Positions 54,921 through 63,927 of a stretch of DNA of 64,000 bases are shown one piece after another. Origin of the DNA: Aquirufa antheringensis (GTDB lineage Bacteria > Bacteroidota > Bacteroidia > Cytophagales > Spirosomataceae); assembly GCF_004307425.1 (NCBI RefSeq), contig NZ_SEWZ01000001.1, forward strand, positions 373,662 to 437,661, given 5' to 3'. The notes under the pieces were generated by a model, which saw nothing but the letters and a program-made list of their open reading frames with translations, was not told the origin of the DNA and ran no database searches. Numbering within the stretch: the stretch's first letter is position 1; each line of letters starts with the position of its first letter. The translations under genes and the position numbers were made by a program.

Positions 54921-55832
54921 TTATTTCCCCTTCCAATAATTCGCCAGTGCAGAGCCATTAATGTTCATGACTGGGCCAAAAATCGCCGCTGGCAAGCCTA
55001 GTGTCCCCACTTTACCCATCGCCATGGCGAGGCCTGATGCGAGTCCCGCGTTTTGGAGCCCTACTTCAATCGCTATGGTTCTGCAATCTCTTTCTGGCAA
55101 TCGACTTAAGCGACCACCCCAATAGCCCAGCATAAATCCAAACACATTGTGCAATAGACAAACTAAAACTAACACCGGACCTACAGCCACAAGTGCGTCT
55201 CTTCCGTTTGCTGTAATGATGACAACGATGGCACCTACACTCCACATGGAAATGGTGGGTAATGCTTTTTCAAACCAGGGAAAGCGAGAACCCAATAATC
55301 GATTATAAAGGACTCCCGCCGTAATAGGAAGTATGATTAATTTGCTGATTTCCCACACCATCGCCCATAAATCGATCTCAATTAATTGCCCTGCCAAGTT
55401 TTTCATGAGTAAAGGGGTAAGCAAAGGGGCTAAAAGAGTTGCTATTGACGTCAGGGTGAGTGATAAAGCTACATTGGCTTTGGCAAGATAAGACATCACA
55501 TTAGACGCCAAACCGCAAGGCATGCAACCCACTAAAATAATACCCGCTGCGATTTCTGCCGGAAATTGAAAAACCTTAGTGAGGCCCCAACCCACGAAGG
55601 GCATAATGGTAAATTGGAAGAAGACTCCTAAAACAACGGCTTTAGGTGAGCGCAATACCTCCGCAAAATCACCCATTTTCATCGTGGACCCCATGCCAAA
55701 CATGATGAGTTGTAACAGGGGAATAATGAAAATTTTGAATTTCAATGTACCCAAACCTATAAAGGGCTCAGGAAAAATAAGCGTTAAAATGACAGCAGCA
55801 ATGATGCTGAAAGTGAATAAAAGGCCTTTCAT
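54921..55832 (-). CDS. bile acid:sodium symporter family (BASS) transporter
   Basis: A 303-residue inner-membrane protein with about ten helices. VGCMPCGLASNVMSYLAKANVALSLTLTS near residue 101 and EVGLQNAGLASGLAMAMGK near residue 250 are the two crossover motifs of the SBF/BASS fold (each quoted as family blocks), and QFTIMPFVGWGL precedes them. Family members carry organic acids such as pyruvate, pantothenate or keto-acids with sodium. It lies 30 bp after the cytochrome gene on the same strand and may be the last gene of that operon. Confidence 0.87.
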   Translation of the reverse strand: MKGLLFTFSIIAAVILTLIFPEPFIGLGTLKFKIFIIPLLQLIMFGMGSTMKMGDFAEVLRSPKAVVLGVFFQFTIMPFVGWGLTKVFQFPAEIAAGIILVGCMPCGLASNVMSYLAKANVALSLTLTSIATLLAPLLTPLLMKNLAGQLIEIDLWAMVWEISKLIILPITAGVLYNRLLGSRFPWFEKALPTISMWSVGAIVVIITANGRDALVAVGPVLVLVCLLHNVFGFMLGYWGGRLSRLPERDCRTIAIEVGLQNAGLASGLAMAMGKVGTLGLPAAIFGPVMNINGSALANYWKGK

Positions 55833-55862
55833 AGCAGGTTTTTGCTACCAATTTACGAATAA

Positions 55863-56597
55863 TTAATTATTCAATGTCCCTTCTGCGATCCAGGCTTTGA
55901 TTTGGCTAATCTCGCAAGTTCCTAGTTTAGATGTGCTTGATGGCATTGGAATATATCCAACCGCGTGATTTATGGAACCCATCAATTTGCCATTAGCCGC
56001 ATACACTTTTACAGCTGCGTGGGAGTTTAAATCAATGCCTGCTGATGGCGTTGTGCCACTATGGCAACCGGTGCAATAGGTTTTCAAGGTAGGAAACACG
56101 GTGGCTGAAAAGGAAACGGCGGTAGTGTCACAGGTGGCAGAGGAGGCAGAACAGGAATTGTTTTTTGCCCCTTGTTGTATCCATTTTAAGACAAGTCCTT
56201 TGTTTGCCAAACTAAATTCGGCTGCGGGTGCTGGCGGCATTCGATCTTCACCAGTCTCTATCAGGCACTTGTATAAATCACTTGATGACGGCGAGCTTAC
56301 TTTTACCTCGCGCATGATGTTCGTATAATCCGTTAGAATAACGCCGTCTTTCTTCGAAATGGCATCATGGCAGCCACTCATGGCACAATTAGACGTGATC
56401 AGGGGAAGAATAGTTTGATGGAAATAGACCGTGTCTGGGCTGCAATTTGTAGCGGGCGTTGTAGGAGTGCTAGGATTAATGGGGGTAACAACAGTCGTAG
56501 TATCCACCACAATCGGTTGATAAGCCAAAGGACTGTTCTTGTCATTTAGGCAAGAAACAAATACGAAAATGCTTAAAATAAGTCCTAGAATTCTCAT
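55863..56597 (-). CDS. c-type cytochrome lipoprotein with two haem sites
   Basis: A 244-residue lipoprotein (MRILGLILSIFVFVSC, lipobox cysteine 16) with a Pro/Thr linker and two cytochrome-like halves. The second half has a standard CTGCH (residues 175-179); the first has CAMSGCH (71-77), with four instead of two residues between the cysteines. Possible methionine ligands lie in EDRMPPAP (120) and YIPMPSS. The pattern resembles planctomycete-type cytochrome domains common in Bacteroidota. It should carry electrons at the periplasmic side. It overlaps the YceI gene by four bases. Confidence 0.8.
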   Translation of the reverse strand: MRILGLILSIFVFVSCLNDKNSPLAYQPIVVDTTTVVTPINPSTPTTPATNCSPDTVYFHQTILPLITSNCAMSGCHDAISKKDGVILTDYTNIMREVKVSSPSSSDLYKCLIETGEDRMPPAPAAEFSLANKGLVLKWIQQGAKNNSCSASSATCDTTAVSFSATVFPTLKTYCTGCHSGTTPSAGIDLNSHAAVKVYAANGKLMGSINHAVGYIPMPSSTSKLGTCEISQIKAWIAEGTLNN

Positions 56598-57130
56598 TTT
56601 TTGGTATAGTTCATTTTTGAAGAAATCTTAATGACCTCGGCGATTTTGGCAAAAACAATCTTAGGGATATCTACTTTGTAATCCACTAACTTCACCTCGA
56701 ACTGGCACGTTAAAGCTAATGTCGAACCCGTGGAAACAATCGTCCCTTTCAATTCAATGGGACGAGTCACTCCGTGAATGGTGGCAGATCCGGAAGCGGT
56801 GATAGGGTAAGTTCCAGCCACTGTTAGATTGACGGATTCTTTGATTTTCCCTTTGAAAGTCGCAGAAGGGAATTTTTCACTTTCCAAATAATTCTCATTG
56901 AAATGCTCCTGCATTAACTTGTTAGGGAAGACAAAATTTGTGATGCGCATTTGAACGGCTACTTCGTTCGTAGCCGTATTGATGATGCTGGAAACGGATT
57001 TATTGACGGCATCGATGTCCTCCATTGGAGTTTTGGAGAAAAAGGAAACTTCCCCGTTCGTCGTCATAAATAACTGTGCCTTGGATTGAAATCCAACAAA
57101 TAACAGGGCTAAAAGGAAGAGTTGTTTCAT
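56594..57130 (-). CDS. YceI-family protein
   Basis: A 178-residue exported protein (MKQLFLLALLFVGFQSKAQ) of the YceI lipocalin-like fold: TNGEVSFFSKTPMEDIDAVNKS, FPSATFKGKI near residue 90, and GSATIHGVTRPIELKGTI near residue 112. YceI proteins bind isoprenoid chains such as quinone-like lipids. Coupled by four-base overlaps to both neighbours, it sits between a beta-barrel and a cytochrome gene, which suggests a role in quinone or lipid handling linked to electron flow. Confidence 0.9.
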   Translation of the reverse strand: MKQLFLLALLFVGFQSKAQLFMTTNGEVSFFSKTPMEDIDAVNKSVSSIINTATNEVAVQMRITNFVFPNKLMQEHFNENYLESEKFPSATFKGKIKESVNLTVAGTYPITASGSATIHGVTRPIELKGTIVSTGSTLALTCQFEVKLVDYKVDIPKIVFAKIAEVIKISSKMNYTKK

Positions 57131-58038
57131 TTTTTCTTTGGTTCTAAACTAAAAGTACGGGCCATGTTAAAGCCATAAAAGATGTCGCCTGCGCCCCAGG
57201 TGCCTAGGGTTTGGCCTATAAAATGTTTCTCGGTCATTCCGCGAGAGTTTGTCAAATGCAATTGAAAAACGTGTCCGCCTGTCTCGATATCAAAACCGAC
57301 AGAAAAGGAATCTTGGTAAGGGTAAGCTACGCCAGCGCCTTCCTCATAATCCTCTTTGTCCACGATATTTTTATAATATTCTGCCGAAACGCTCAGGCGA
57401 TTTGTGAGTTTATATCGACCCCCAAAACCCATCGATAACAAATTATTATCTAAGTAGATGGATTCTGATTTGTTGTTGTGCAAAACTGTGGGCATCAATT
57501 GCAGCGAAAGTTTGTCGCTAAATTTGCGGGCAATGAGTAGTTGGCCAAAATAGGACTGGCGTTGCAAATTATTTTGATAGCTCATCACATTTCCACTCGA
57601 AGTCGTGTAGCCTGTGGGCATCGTATTAGTTGTCATGCCACCATACAAAGTCGCGGTGATGGGCATTTTATTCGATTGCGCTAACACTTTATATTTCGAG
57701 TAAAAATCATAGGTTTTCTCGATAGTCGAACGACCAGCTCCTAAAAGCCATTTGTCGGTTAAGGAGTATTCTAGGCCTAAACGGATTTTGGCCTCATCTA
57801 AACCCAGGAAATTATCAATGAATCCAGAATTGATAGATCCAAAACGGTGCGAGATCCAAAAATTCAAGTGCTGTTTCGCCAATGTCTCCACCGTTTGCCC
57901 ATTGATCAGACGCGTTCCTTTGAACGTGGCCTGGGTGAAGGTGGTTTTTTTTGCATCCTCTTTCTCTAACATATCAAGAAGGTCATCCTGGGCAAAAAGG
58001 GAAGTGCTACAAAATAGGAGTAGGAGTATTTTTTTCAT
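57127..58038 (-). CDS. DUF5777-family beta-barrel protein
   Basis: A 303-residue exported protein (MKKILLLLFCSTSLFAQ) with strongly alternating beta strands ending in an aromatic-rich tail, as in outer-membrane barrels. LNFWISHRFGSINSGFIDNFLGLDEAKIRLGLEYSL is the recognisable DUF5777 block (residues 62-97). Function unknown. It is translationally coupled to YceI (four-base overlap) and to the Rieske gene (one-base overlap), so its job is probably tied to them. Confidence 0.8.
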   Translation of the reverse strand: MKKILLLLFCSTSLFAQDDLLDMLEKEDAKKTTFTQATFKGTRLINGQTVETLAKQHLNFWISHRFGSINSGFIDNFLGLDEAKIRLGLEYSLTDKWLLGAGRSTIEKTYDFYSKYKVLAQSNKMPITATLYGGMTTNTMPTGYTTSSGNVMSYQNNLQRQSYFGQLLIARKFSDKLSLQLMPTVLHNNKSESIYLDNNLLSMGFGGRYKLTNRLSVSAEYYKNIVDKEDYEEGAGVAYPYQDSFSVGFDIETGGHVFQLHLTNSRGMTEKHFIGQTLGTWGAGDIFYGFNMARTFSLEPKKK

Positions 58039-58469
58039 TAGGCGAATATGCGAAGGCTGGTTCCAGATAAACTTGTTTGATAGGCTTTAATGCCCTTACT
58101 ACCGTTTGCATTAGTGCCAGCGCCAGTGGTAGAGAAAGTGGCCCCATGTTGGGTGCAATAAAAACCGCCACCGCTGTAGATGACGTTGGCTTTATTTTCG
58201 TGAGAACAAACTTGAGTAACAGCGGCAAAACCAGTGCTAGACACGCGAGCGATAACGATTCCATTCGCAATGACATAATTACCTACCGTATTTAATTTGC
58301 TGTAGGTCGCGTTCGTTAAATCGAGAGAGAAATCAACACTGCTTGCTGGGGCAACTGATTCGTTTTTACACGAAGAGAGAGTAGAAACTCCGCAATAGAC
58401 AGCTAAGAGAGAGGCTCCTTTCAGGCCTAATGACTTTAAAAAGGCATGTCGTTTGATTTTGTTTTCCAT
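58038..58469 (-). CDS. Rieske 2Fe-2S lipoprotein
   Basis: A 143-residue protein with the Rieske ligands C88-x-H90 (VCSHENKAN) and C105-x-x-H108 (YCTQHGATFS). The N-terminus (KRHAFLKSLGLKG) resembles a twin-arginine signal with the second arginine replaced by histidine, and LSSC at 31-34 is a lipobox, so it is probably a lipid-anchored electron carrier outside the inner membrane. It lacks the other subunits of a bc complex. It is the first gene of the coupled cluster Rieske, DUF5777, YceI, cytochrome. The start at 58469 gives the proper signal; a frame start at 58493 adds eight unlikely residues. Confidence 0.88.
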   Translation of the reverse strand: MENKIKRHAFLKSLGLKGASLLAVYCGVSTLSSCKNESVAPASSVDFSLDLTNATYSKLNTVGNYVIANGIVIARVSSTGFAAVTQVCSHENKANVIYSGGGFYCTQHGATFSTTGAGTNANGSKGIKAYQTSLSGTSLRIFA

Positions 58470-58488
58470 ATTCAGAGGGGTTTGTATA

Positions 58489-58500
58489 TGCAATATTGCA
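58489..58500. promoter_or_regulatory. 12-bp palindrome upstream of the Rieske operon
   Basis: TGCAATATTGCA is a perfect palindrome 20 bp before the Rieske start, flanked by TTTG and AA; a possible dimeric regulator site. Confidence 0.35.
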
Positions 58501-58597
58501 AATTTTAACGCGCTAAATAAATGATTATTATCACGAGTCGATGAATGCCTCTAGCAAAATGATGAATAGGTGAATAGGGCAGATAATAGGAAATGGT

Positions 58598-58605
58598 TAT
58601 ATTTG
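58598..58605 (+). promoter_or_regulatory. -7 element before the DUF4956 gene
   Basis: TATATTTG matches TAnnTTTG, 18 bases before the ATG; no TTG at the right distance. Confidence 0.45.
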
Positions 58606-58622
58606 AAGATAAATAAGAACAA

Positions 58623-59219
58623 ATGCTAGAAACCTTTTTGATTCGGTATGCACTGAATTTACTTTTTACGTTCATCGTCGTGCGGTTTATCTATTACCCT
58701 AAGTACCGGAATAACGACTTCGTTTTCACTTTCTTCTTATTTAATACCATCCTCTTTGTGCTTTGTTATTTGTTAGCGGAGGCTGATTTGAAGTTTGGTT
58801 TTGCCTTTGGATTGTTTGCCTTATTTTCGATGTTCCGCTACCGGACGGTGACGGTACCCATCGGAGAAATGGGTTATTTTTTCTTAGTGGTGACGCTGGG
58901 AATTATCAACTCTTTGGCCTCTTTAGTGAACATTGAAATGCTTTTAGTGGCTAATGCTGTGTTAGTGGCGATGACTTTTTTATTAGGTCGTACGTTGCAA
59001 TTAACACATGAGAATTTTCAGACGCTTAATTATGAAAATTTGGGCTTGATTAAGCCAGCTGAACGCGCTGAATTATTAAAAGATTTAACAGATCGCACAG
59101 GATATCCGATCCACAAAGTGCAGGTCGTTAAGGTTGATTATCAACGTGGAATCGCACAATTACGGGTGTATTATTTTTCCAAAGAAAATGAGTCCGGCCC
59201 TCTTGACTTAGATGCATAA
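58623..59219 (+). CDS. DUF4956 membrane protein
   Basis: A 198-residue protein with about five membrane helices in residues 5-125 and a cytoplasmic C-terminal domain (GYPIHKVQVVKVDYQRGIAQLRVYY). FALFSMFRYRTVTVPIGEMGYFF is the DUF4956 signature block near residue 70, quoted as family identification. In many bacteria such proteins neighbour polyphosphate (VTC-like) or spore-coat-kinase-like genes; here the next gene is an outer-membrane protein that begins inside its last codons. Function unknown. Confidence 0.85.
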   Translation: MLETFLIRYALNLLFTFIVVRFIYYPKYRNNDFVFTFFLFNTILFVLCYLLAEADLKFGFAFGLFALFSMFRYRTVTVPIGEMGYFFLVVTLGIINSLASLVNIEMLLVANAVLVAMTFLLGRTLQLTHENFQTLNYENLGLIKPAERAELLKDLTDRTGYPIHKVQVVKVDYQRGIAQLRVYYFSKENESGPLDLDA

Positions 59220-61317
59220 GTTTCTATTTCTTCTATTTCCATTTTACGCTTTTGCGCAGAAAGATACTTTACAGGAAGTGCGGGTAAATGCTATTCGTTC
59301 TGAAATGACGAGTGATCCCTCGAAAAAGGTATTTCAGGTGGGGGCGAATTTGACGAATTTGGGCGGTAATCTGTATGATGTTTTAAGCAACATACCCTCC
59401 ATCTATGTGACCAGCGATGGGAATGTGAATTACCGTGGTAATCAAAATTTGACCATCTATTTTGATGGAAAACCAGCCGGAATTTTAAGCTCGTCTCGGG
59501 CAAATGCCTTAAGTCTTTATCCCGCAGATCAGATCGACCGCATTGAAATCATCTCGAATCCGGGCGCTAAATATTCCGCGGAAGGTAGTTCGGGTATCTT
59601 AAATATCATTTTAAAGAAAGGATCGAAAACGGAGTCTTTACGCCTAAATTCAAACCTAGGAACGAATGATAAATATGCCCTTTCGGCTACTTATGCAAAA
59701 GGTTACAAACGTTGGACGCATTTGGTAGATCTGAATCTACGCCAAAATACGCGCAACAACTACCAATACCTCTACCGAGAAAACCCAAGTCCCTTCGGCT
59801 TTTCCCAAATCGCCCAAACAACGGATGAAATCAACCGCGATTACAACCAGTCTATTCGATTAAATTCGATCTATACTTTCAGTAAGGACCGGACTTTCGG
59901 GATTTCATTTATCGGCCGTTTATCGTCTGACCACAATTCCGAAGTGCGCTATAACAAAAGCGAATTCAGCTATGCGGCGGATCGATTTTATGCCCGAGAT
60001 GCGGACAAGAAAGGAAGTGATTCTGGTTTTGATTTGAACCTGTCGTATAGTCCAAGCGCAAACGGAAAGATCGATTTTTTATGGATCCAAAACCAAGGTT
60101 CCGACGCGAATCAATTCTACCAGCATTATTTTTACGGGGATTTTGATACCCCTAATCCAAACATTCCTGTTCGCAATGAGCGTTCGTCTGCCTATAGCAC
60201 AAACTCGACCCTGCTCTTGCAAGGGGATTGGACTAAGTCGTTTTCGAAAAAGCTTTCGCTCGACTATGGGTTCAAATTGAACTCGCGCTTCTTCGAAAAT
60301 TCCTTCTTATATGAGAAACAGAAGGAGGGGATTTATGTCAAAGATGGCGTTCGTTCGAATGGATTTACGTATGAGGAACACATTCAAGCGGGCTATATTT
60401 CATTTGCTAATAAAGCGCGTTATCTTCAGATAGATGGGGGGCTCCGCGTCGAGGCCACTGAAATTGCGGGTGATGTGCAACAAAACTATGTGAATCTATT
60501 TCCATCACTTTCCATTTTGCACCCCATTTCTCCTTCACAGTCGATTTCGTTTGCCCTTTCTTCCCGGATCACAAGGCCCAGTTACAAGTCCTTGAATCCT
60601 TTTATTTCTTTTGCGGACCCTTTGAATTTGAATGCGGGTAATCCATCGTTGAAGCCCGAAAAGGCGCTTCTTTTAGAGCTTTCGCACGTGAAAGACTTTA
60701 CTTCTTTATCGGTTTCAAATTCCCTATTTTACCGCGAAATTACCGGATTAGTGGGGCGTGTTCGTACTTTTTTGAATGGCGATACGACCTTAACCCGCTA
60801 TGAGAATATCTCCAAATCCCGTGCCTGGGGTCTCGAGAATCTCAGCACTTGGACCGTTTCAAAGGCCTTCAAAATAACCCTTAGTTCGTCAATCTACCAG
60901 ACCGATTTACAAGGTTTGATTAATGGAACCCAAGTGGCTGAAAACCGTTGGAGCTGGAACTCTCGCCTAAATCAGCAAGTCAAATGGAAAAGCAATTGGT
61001 CTGCACAGCTTTCAGGAATTTACCAGTCTTCTCAGATTAATCCTTTAGGAATCATCAGTCCGTATTATACCGTGGATCTGGGCGTGAAAAAAGACCTAGG
61101 TCGATTGACGATCAATGTCCGGATTAACGATTTATTTAACACCCAAAAAACGATCTACGATTCCCGTCCTTTCGGCTTTGTCAGCGACCTCGAACGCAAG
61201 AAAGAAACCCGCATTTACTATATCGGCTTTAGCTATAAGTTTGAAAGTAAGAAGATGAAAGAAGGAAGGGAGAGAAAGAAGGTGAACGAAGAAGTAATAA
61301 ATATAGAGGATGACTAG
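59212..61317 (+). CDS. outer-membrane beta-barrel protein, TonB-receptor-like
   Basis: A 701-residue outer-membrane protein (signal MHKFLFLLFPFYAFAQ). A plug domain covers about residues 20-140 (LYDVLSNIPSIYVTSDGNVNYRGNQ, ILNIILKKG) and the rest is a beta barrel ending near IYYIGFSYKFES. It lacks the N-terminal carboxypeptidase-regulatory domain of its neighbour at 61498. After the barrel's final strand the chain continues with a charged tail (KKMKEGRERKKVNEEVINIEDD read in pieces), whose last nine codons are the left half of a 56-bp palindrome. An eight-base overlap couples it to the DUF4956 gene. Confidence 0.87.
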   Translation: MHKFLFLLFPFYAFAQKDTLQEVRVNAIRSEMTSDPSKKVFQVGANLTNLGGNLYDVLSNIPSIYVTSDGNVNYRGNQNLTIYFDGKPAGILSSSRANALSLYPADQIDRIEIISNPGAKYSAEGSSGILNIILKKGSKTESLRLNSNLGTNDKYALSATYAKGYKRWTHLVDLNLRQNTRNNYQYLYRENPSPFGFSQIAQTTDEINRDYNQSIRLNSIYTFSKDRTFGISFIGRLSSDHNSEVRYNKSEFSYAADRFYARDADKKGSDSGFDLNLSYSPSANGKIDFLWIQNQGSDANQFYQHYFYGDFDTPNPNIPVRNERSSAYSTNSTLLLQGDWTKSFSKKLSLDYGFKLNSRFFENSFLYEKQKEGIYVKDGVRSNGFTYEEHIQAGYISFANKARYLQIDGGLRVEATEIAGDVQQNYVNLFPSLSILHPISPSQSISFALSSRITRPSYKSLNPFISFADPLNLNAGNPSLKPEKALLLELSHVKDFTSLSVSNSLFYREITGLVGRVRTFLNGDTTLTRYENISKSRAWGLENLSTWTVSKAFKITLSSSIYQTDLQGLINGTQVAENRWSWNSRLNQQVKWKSNWSAQLSGIYQSSQINPLGIISPYYTVDLGVKKDLGRLTINVRINDLFNTQKTIYDSRPFGFVSDLERKKETRIYYIGFSYKFESKKMKEGRERKKVNEEVINIEDD

Positions 61318-61343
61318 TCATCCTCTATATTTATTACTTCTTC
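61288..61343. repeat. 56-bp perfect palindrome centred on a stop codon
   Basis: Bases 61288-61315 and 61316-61343 are exact reverse complements with no loop. The TAG stop of the receptor-like gene (61315-61317) is at the centre. As RNA it would form a very long hairpin. Confidence 0.95.
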
Positions 61344-61405
61344 TAGATTAAAGATTATAGAGTAGAGATAGGAGATATCCGGAATAATCTCAGAGAGTTT
61401 GTTTT

Positions 61406-61452
61406 AATGTAAATCACAAAATTATCGCGCAGCGCAATTTTAGATTTACATT
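61406..61452. terminator. long imperfect hairpin between convergent receptor genes
   Basis: AATGTAAATC-type left arm (61406-61423) pairs with 61436-61452 except for one bulge and one mismatch, around a GC-rich 12-base loop. It probably ends or protects transcripts from either side. Confidence 0.6.
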
Positions 61453-61497
61453 TAAATAAACGAGGCAATTTTCGTATCACTAGGCCAAAATCGGACT

Positions 61498-63927
61498 TTA
61501 CTTACTCTTCACTCTCGACTTCTCCGCCTCTAACCCCGTCGCTCTCTCCCGCGCTCCCTTAATGGCCATATTCCCAAAACGGTACGTGAAGTTCAATCGA
61601 ACCACACGTGAATCTTGACGCGGACGAACGATGATATCTAGGTCGCCGTATTTGATAAATACATTTGGGTTAGAGGTTAAAAGTACGTCTTGCGCATTGA
61701 GGCGGATGACACCGCGTTTGTTTAAGATGGTTTTTTGGACCCCTAAGTTTAGTGCACCTCCAGCTCCAAAAATAAACGCACTCTCTAAACCTCCCGAAAA
61801 GTAGTTGCCGCCGATTTCAAGACGATAGGCCTTTGGCAAGGTGAAGATGTGGTTCGAGCTGATGTAAAATTGATTATTGACCGGACTTAAATTCGCATTT
61901 TCTACTTTCCCGACTAATTCCGCTCGGTTAAAGTAGATGTCGCTATTTGTAGACCACCATTTCGCAATGGGGATAGGCAAGGAGAATCCAAGGCTGTAAT
62001 TAGTCCTCTCCGCCATATTAGCTGATGTTTGGTAGGATTTTCTAGCCTGCGTGTCTTGCTTTAGGATCTCCGTGATCACATTTGTGGTGTGGCTATAGCC
62101 CAAAATCGTACTGAAAGCCCCCATGTAGGTATGGCTTAATTCCACCGAGTTCGTTAACTGTGGGGTTAACATCGGATTACCCACTTTGAAAGTGTAGTTG
62201 TCCAAAAAGAACACAAATGGGTTCAGATCCCCATAGCTTGGGCGGTCAATGCGGCGCGAATAGTTTAAGCCAAGGCTGTGGTTTTTGGATAGATCATATT
62301 GCAAAAATGCACTCGGGAATAGTTGAGCGTAGTCGCGGTGGAATGTGGAATCTTTCGAGTTCGCCGTGTAGGCCTGAGACAATCCATCTGCTACCGTCCA
62401 TTCGCCACGTAAGCCAATCTGATAACTAAATTTGCCGATGGCACGTTCCGTGTTCAAGTAGGCGGCGTGAATTTGTTCGGTGTAGACGAAGTGGTTACTT
62501 TGGCCTGTTAAAAAAGTAAAATTAGCGTCTCCATCGTTCTTACCCTGGAAGCGCAAATCGTTATCCGTTTTCACATAGGACGATTTTAAACCTGTGCCCC
62601 ATTTTGATTTTAAAAAGGAGGGAAGAACGTAGTCTAATTTAAAGGAATATTGATCTACAAGGGAGTTTGCATTATTTAACAAAAGGGAGTCTGCACGCAA
62701 GGTGCTGAAATCCCCTCGCTGGAACTGTGAACGCAAATTAGATCCGCTATTGTCCACAAAACGGGCATAGTCCACATCGATCGTTAATTCCCGACCCGTG
62801 CTATCATAGCTATGTTTGAAGTTGAAATTCGCAGCATAATTATGACTCGGATTTCCGACATTATTAAACGTATTTAAGCGGGTCAAAGCCGTTCCAGCAC
62901 TCGTATATTGTACCGTCTGATTCAATCCATCGCGTAAAGTAAATTGGTTAATGTTGCCAGAAACCAAAATTCCTACAGTCGTCTTCTTCGAATAGTACCA
63001 ATCCACCCCACCTTTCAATTGTGTCGTCTGATTCTCATTTTTAAAGGCAAATCCATTTTCCCAAACTTCATTTTGGGCTCTAAAATAGCGGGTTAAATTG
63101 TTGCGCTCTAGCATTTTGCGGTTCACTACGGAACCATTCCCAAACCAGTTCCAGCCATTCTTTCGGTAGTTTAAATTCACCCCCGTACTTTGGCGAGAAT
63201 AGACTCCTTGTGCCAAAGTCGCATTCGCAGAACCATTCAACCCAATATTTGAATTCTTTTTCAACTTAATATTGATGATTCCACCTGTTCCAGCCGCGTC
63301 ATATCTTGACGACGGATTGGCCATAATCTCTAGCTGAGAAACCTGGTCTGCGGGTAAATTCTTCAGATAATTAGCTAAGTCAGCCCCACTTAAGTACGAA
63401 ATTTTTCCATCAATCATAATGGCAGCACCCGATTTTCCTCTTAGGGAAATGTTGCCATCTTTGTCCACGATCACACCTGGAGAACGCTCCAATAATTCCA
63501 TGGTCGTATTTCCGGCCGCCATGGCAGAATTCTCCACATTAACGATCGTTTTGTCTAGCTTTTTTTCGATGAACGGTTTCGTTGCCGTCACTTTCACTTC
63601 CGCTAATTCGGTGCTTAATGGCTGCAATGTGATGACCCCTAATTCGATTTGAGTATTCGCTGATATCTCATCTAAGGCGATTTTCGTTGGTTTGAAACCC
63701 GTCGATTGAAGGGTTAAGGTAAATTTGCCTAGGGGTAATTTAGTAACCCGTAATTCCCCATTTTCGTCTGTATTCATCCCTTTTACAAGGCTTGAATCAG
63801 TCGTTTTTTTCAAAAGAACCGTCGCAAAAGGCAGCGCTTCTTTATTAGCATCTTGAAGGCGGAGGTGTAAGGAATTTTGGCCAAAAGCCGTAATCGAAAA
63901 AATGAGTAGTAAGGCAATTAATTTCAT
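61498..63927 (-). CDS. TonB-dependent receptor-like outer-membrane protein
   Basis: An 809-residue outer-membrane protein (signal MKLIALLLIFSITAFGQ). A carboxypeptidase-regulatory-like domain lies at residues 20-100 (PFATVLLKKTTDSSLVKGMNTDENGELRV, quoted in part), then a plug with ERSPGVIVDKDGNISLRGKSG and GTGGIINIKLKK near residue 215, then a 22-strand-type barrel ending VVRLNFTYRFGNMAIKG. It belongs to the outer-membrane beta-barrel family related to SusC-like receptors but lacks a SusD partner. Ligand unknown. The 73 bp upstream of the start to the window end show no clear promoter. Confidence 0.9.
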   Translation of the reverse strand: MKLIALLLIFSITAFGQNSLHLRLQDANKEALPFATVLLKKTTDSSLVKGMNTDENGELRVTKLPLGKFTLTLQSTGFKPTKIALDEISANTQIELGVITLQPLSTELAEVKVTATKPFIEKKLDKTIVNVENSAMAAGNTTMELLERSPGVIVDKDGNISLRGKSGAAIMIDGKISYLSGADLANYLKNLPADQVSQLEIMANPSSRYDAAGTGGIINIKLKKNSNIGLNGSANATLAQGVYSRQSTGVNLNYRKNGWNWFGNGSVVNRKMLERNNLTRYFRAQNEVWENGFAFKNENQTTQLKGGVDWYYSKKTTVGILVSGNINQFTLRDGLNQTVQYTSAGTALTRLNTFNNVGNPSHNYAANFNFKHSYDSTGRELTIDVDYARFVDNSGSNLRSQFQRGDFSTLRADSLLLNNANSLVDQYSFKLDYVLPSFLKSKWGTGLKSSYVKTDNDLRFQGKNDGDANFTFLTGQSNHFVYTEQIHAAYLNTERAIGKFSYQIGLRGEWTVADGLSQAYTANSKDSTFHRDYAQLFPSAFLQYDLSKNHSLGLNYSRRIDRPSYGDLNPFVFFLDNYTFKVGNPMLTPQLTNSVELSHTYMGAFSTILGYSHTTNVITEILKQDTQARKSYQTSANMAERTNYSLGFSLPIPIAKWWSTNSDIYFNRAELVGKVENANLSPVNNQFYISSNHIFTLPKAYRLEIGGNYFSGGLESAFIFGAGGALNLGVQKTILNKRGVIRLNAQDVLLTSNPNVFIKYGDLDIIVRPRQDSRVVRLNFTYRFGNMAIKGARERATGLEAEKSRVKSK

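Noticed and set aside
58400-58469. A clear twin-arginine signal on the Rieske protein
   Set aside because: The motif has K-R-H rather than two arginines followed by F-L-K; combined with a lipobox it is safer to call it a lipoprotein of uncertain export route.
59212-61317. Classic SusC receptor with a SusD partner
   Set aside because: No SusD-like lipoprotein gene lies next to either receptor-like gene, and the first lacks the N-terminal regulatory domain.
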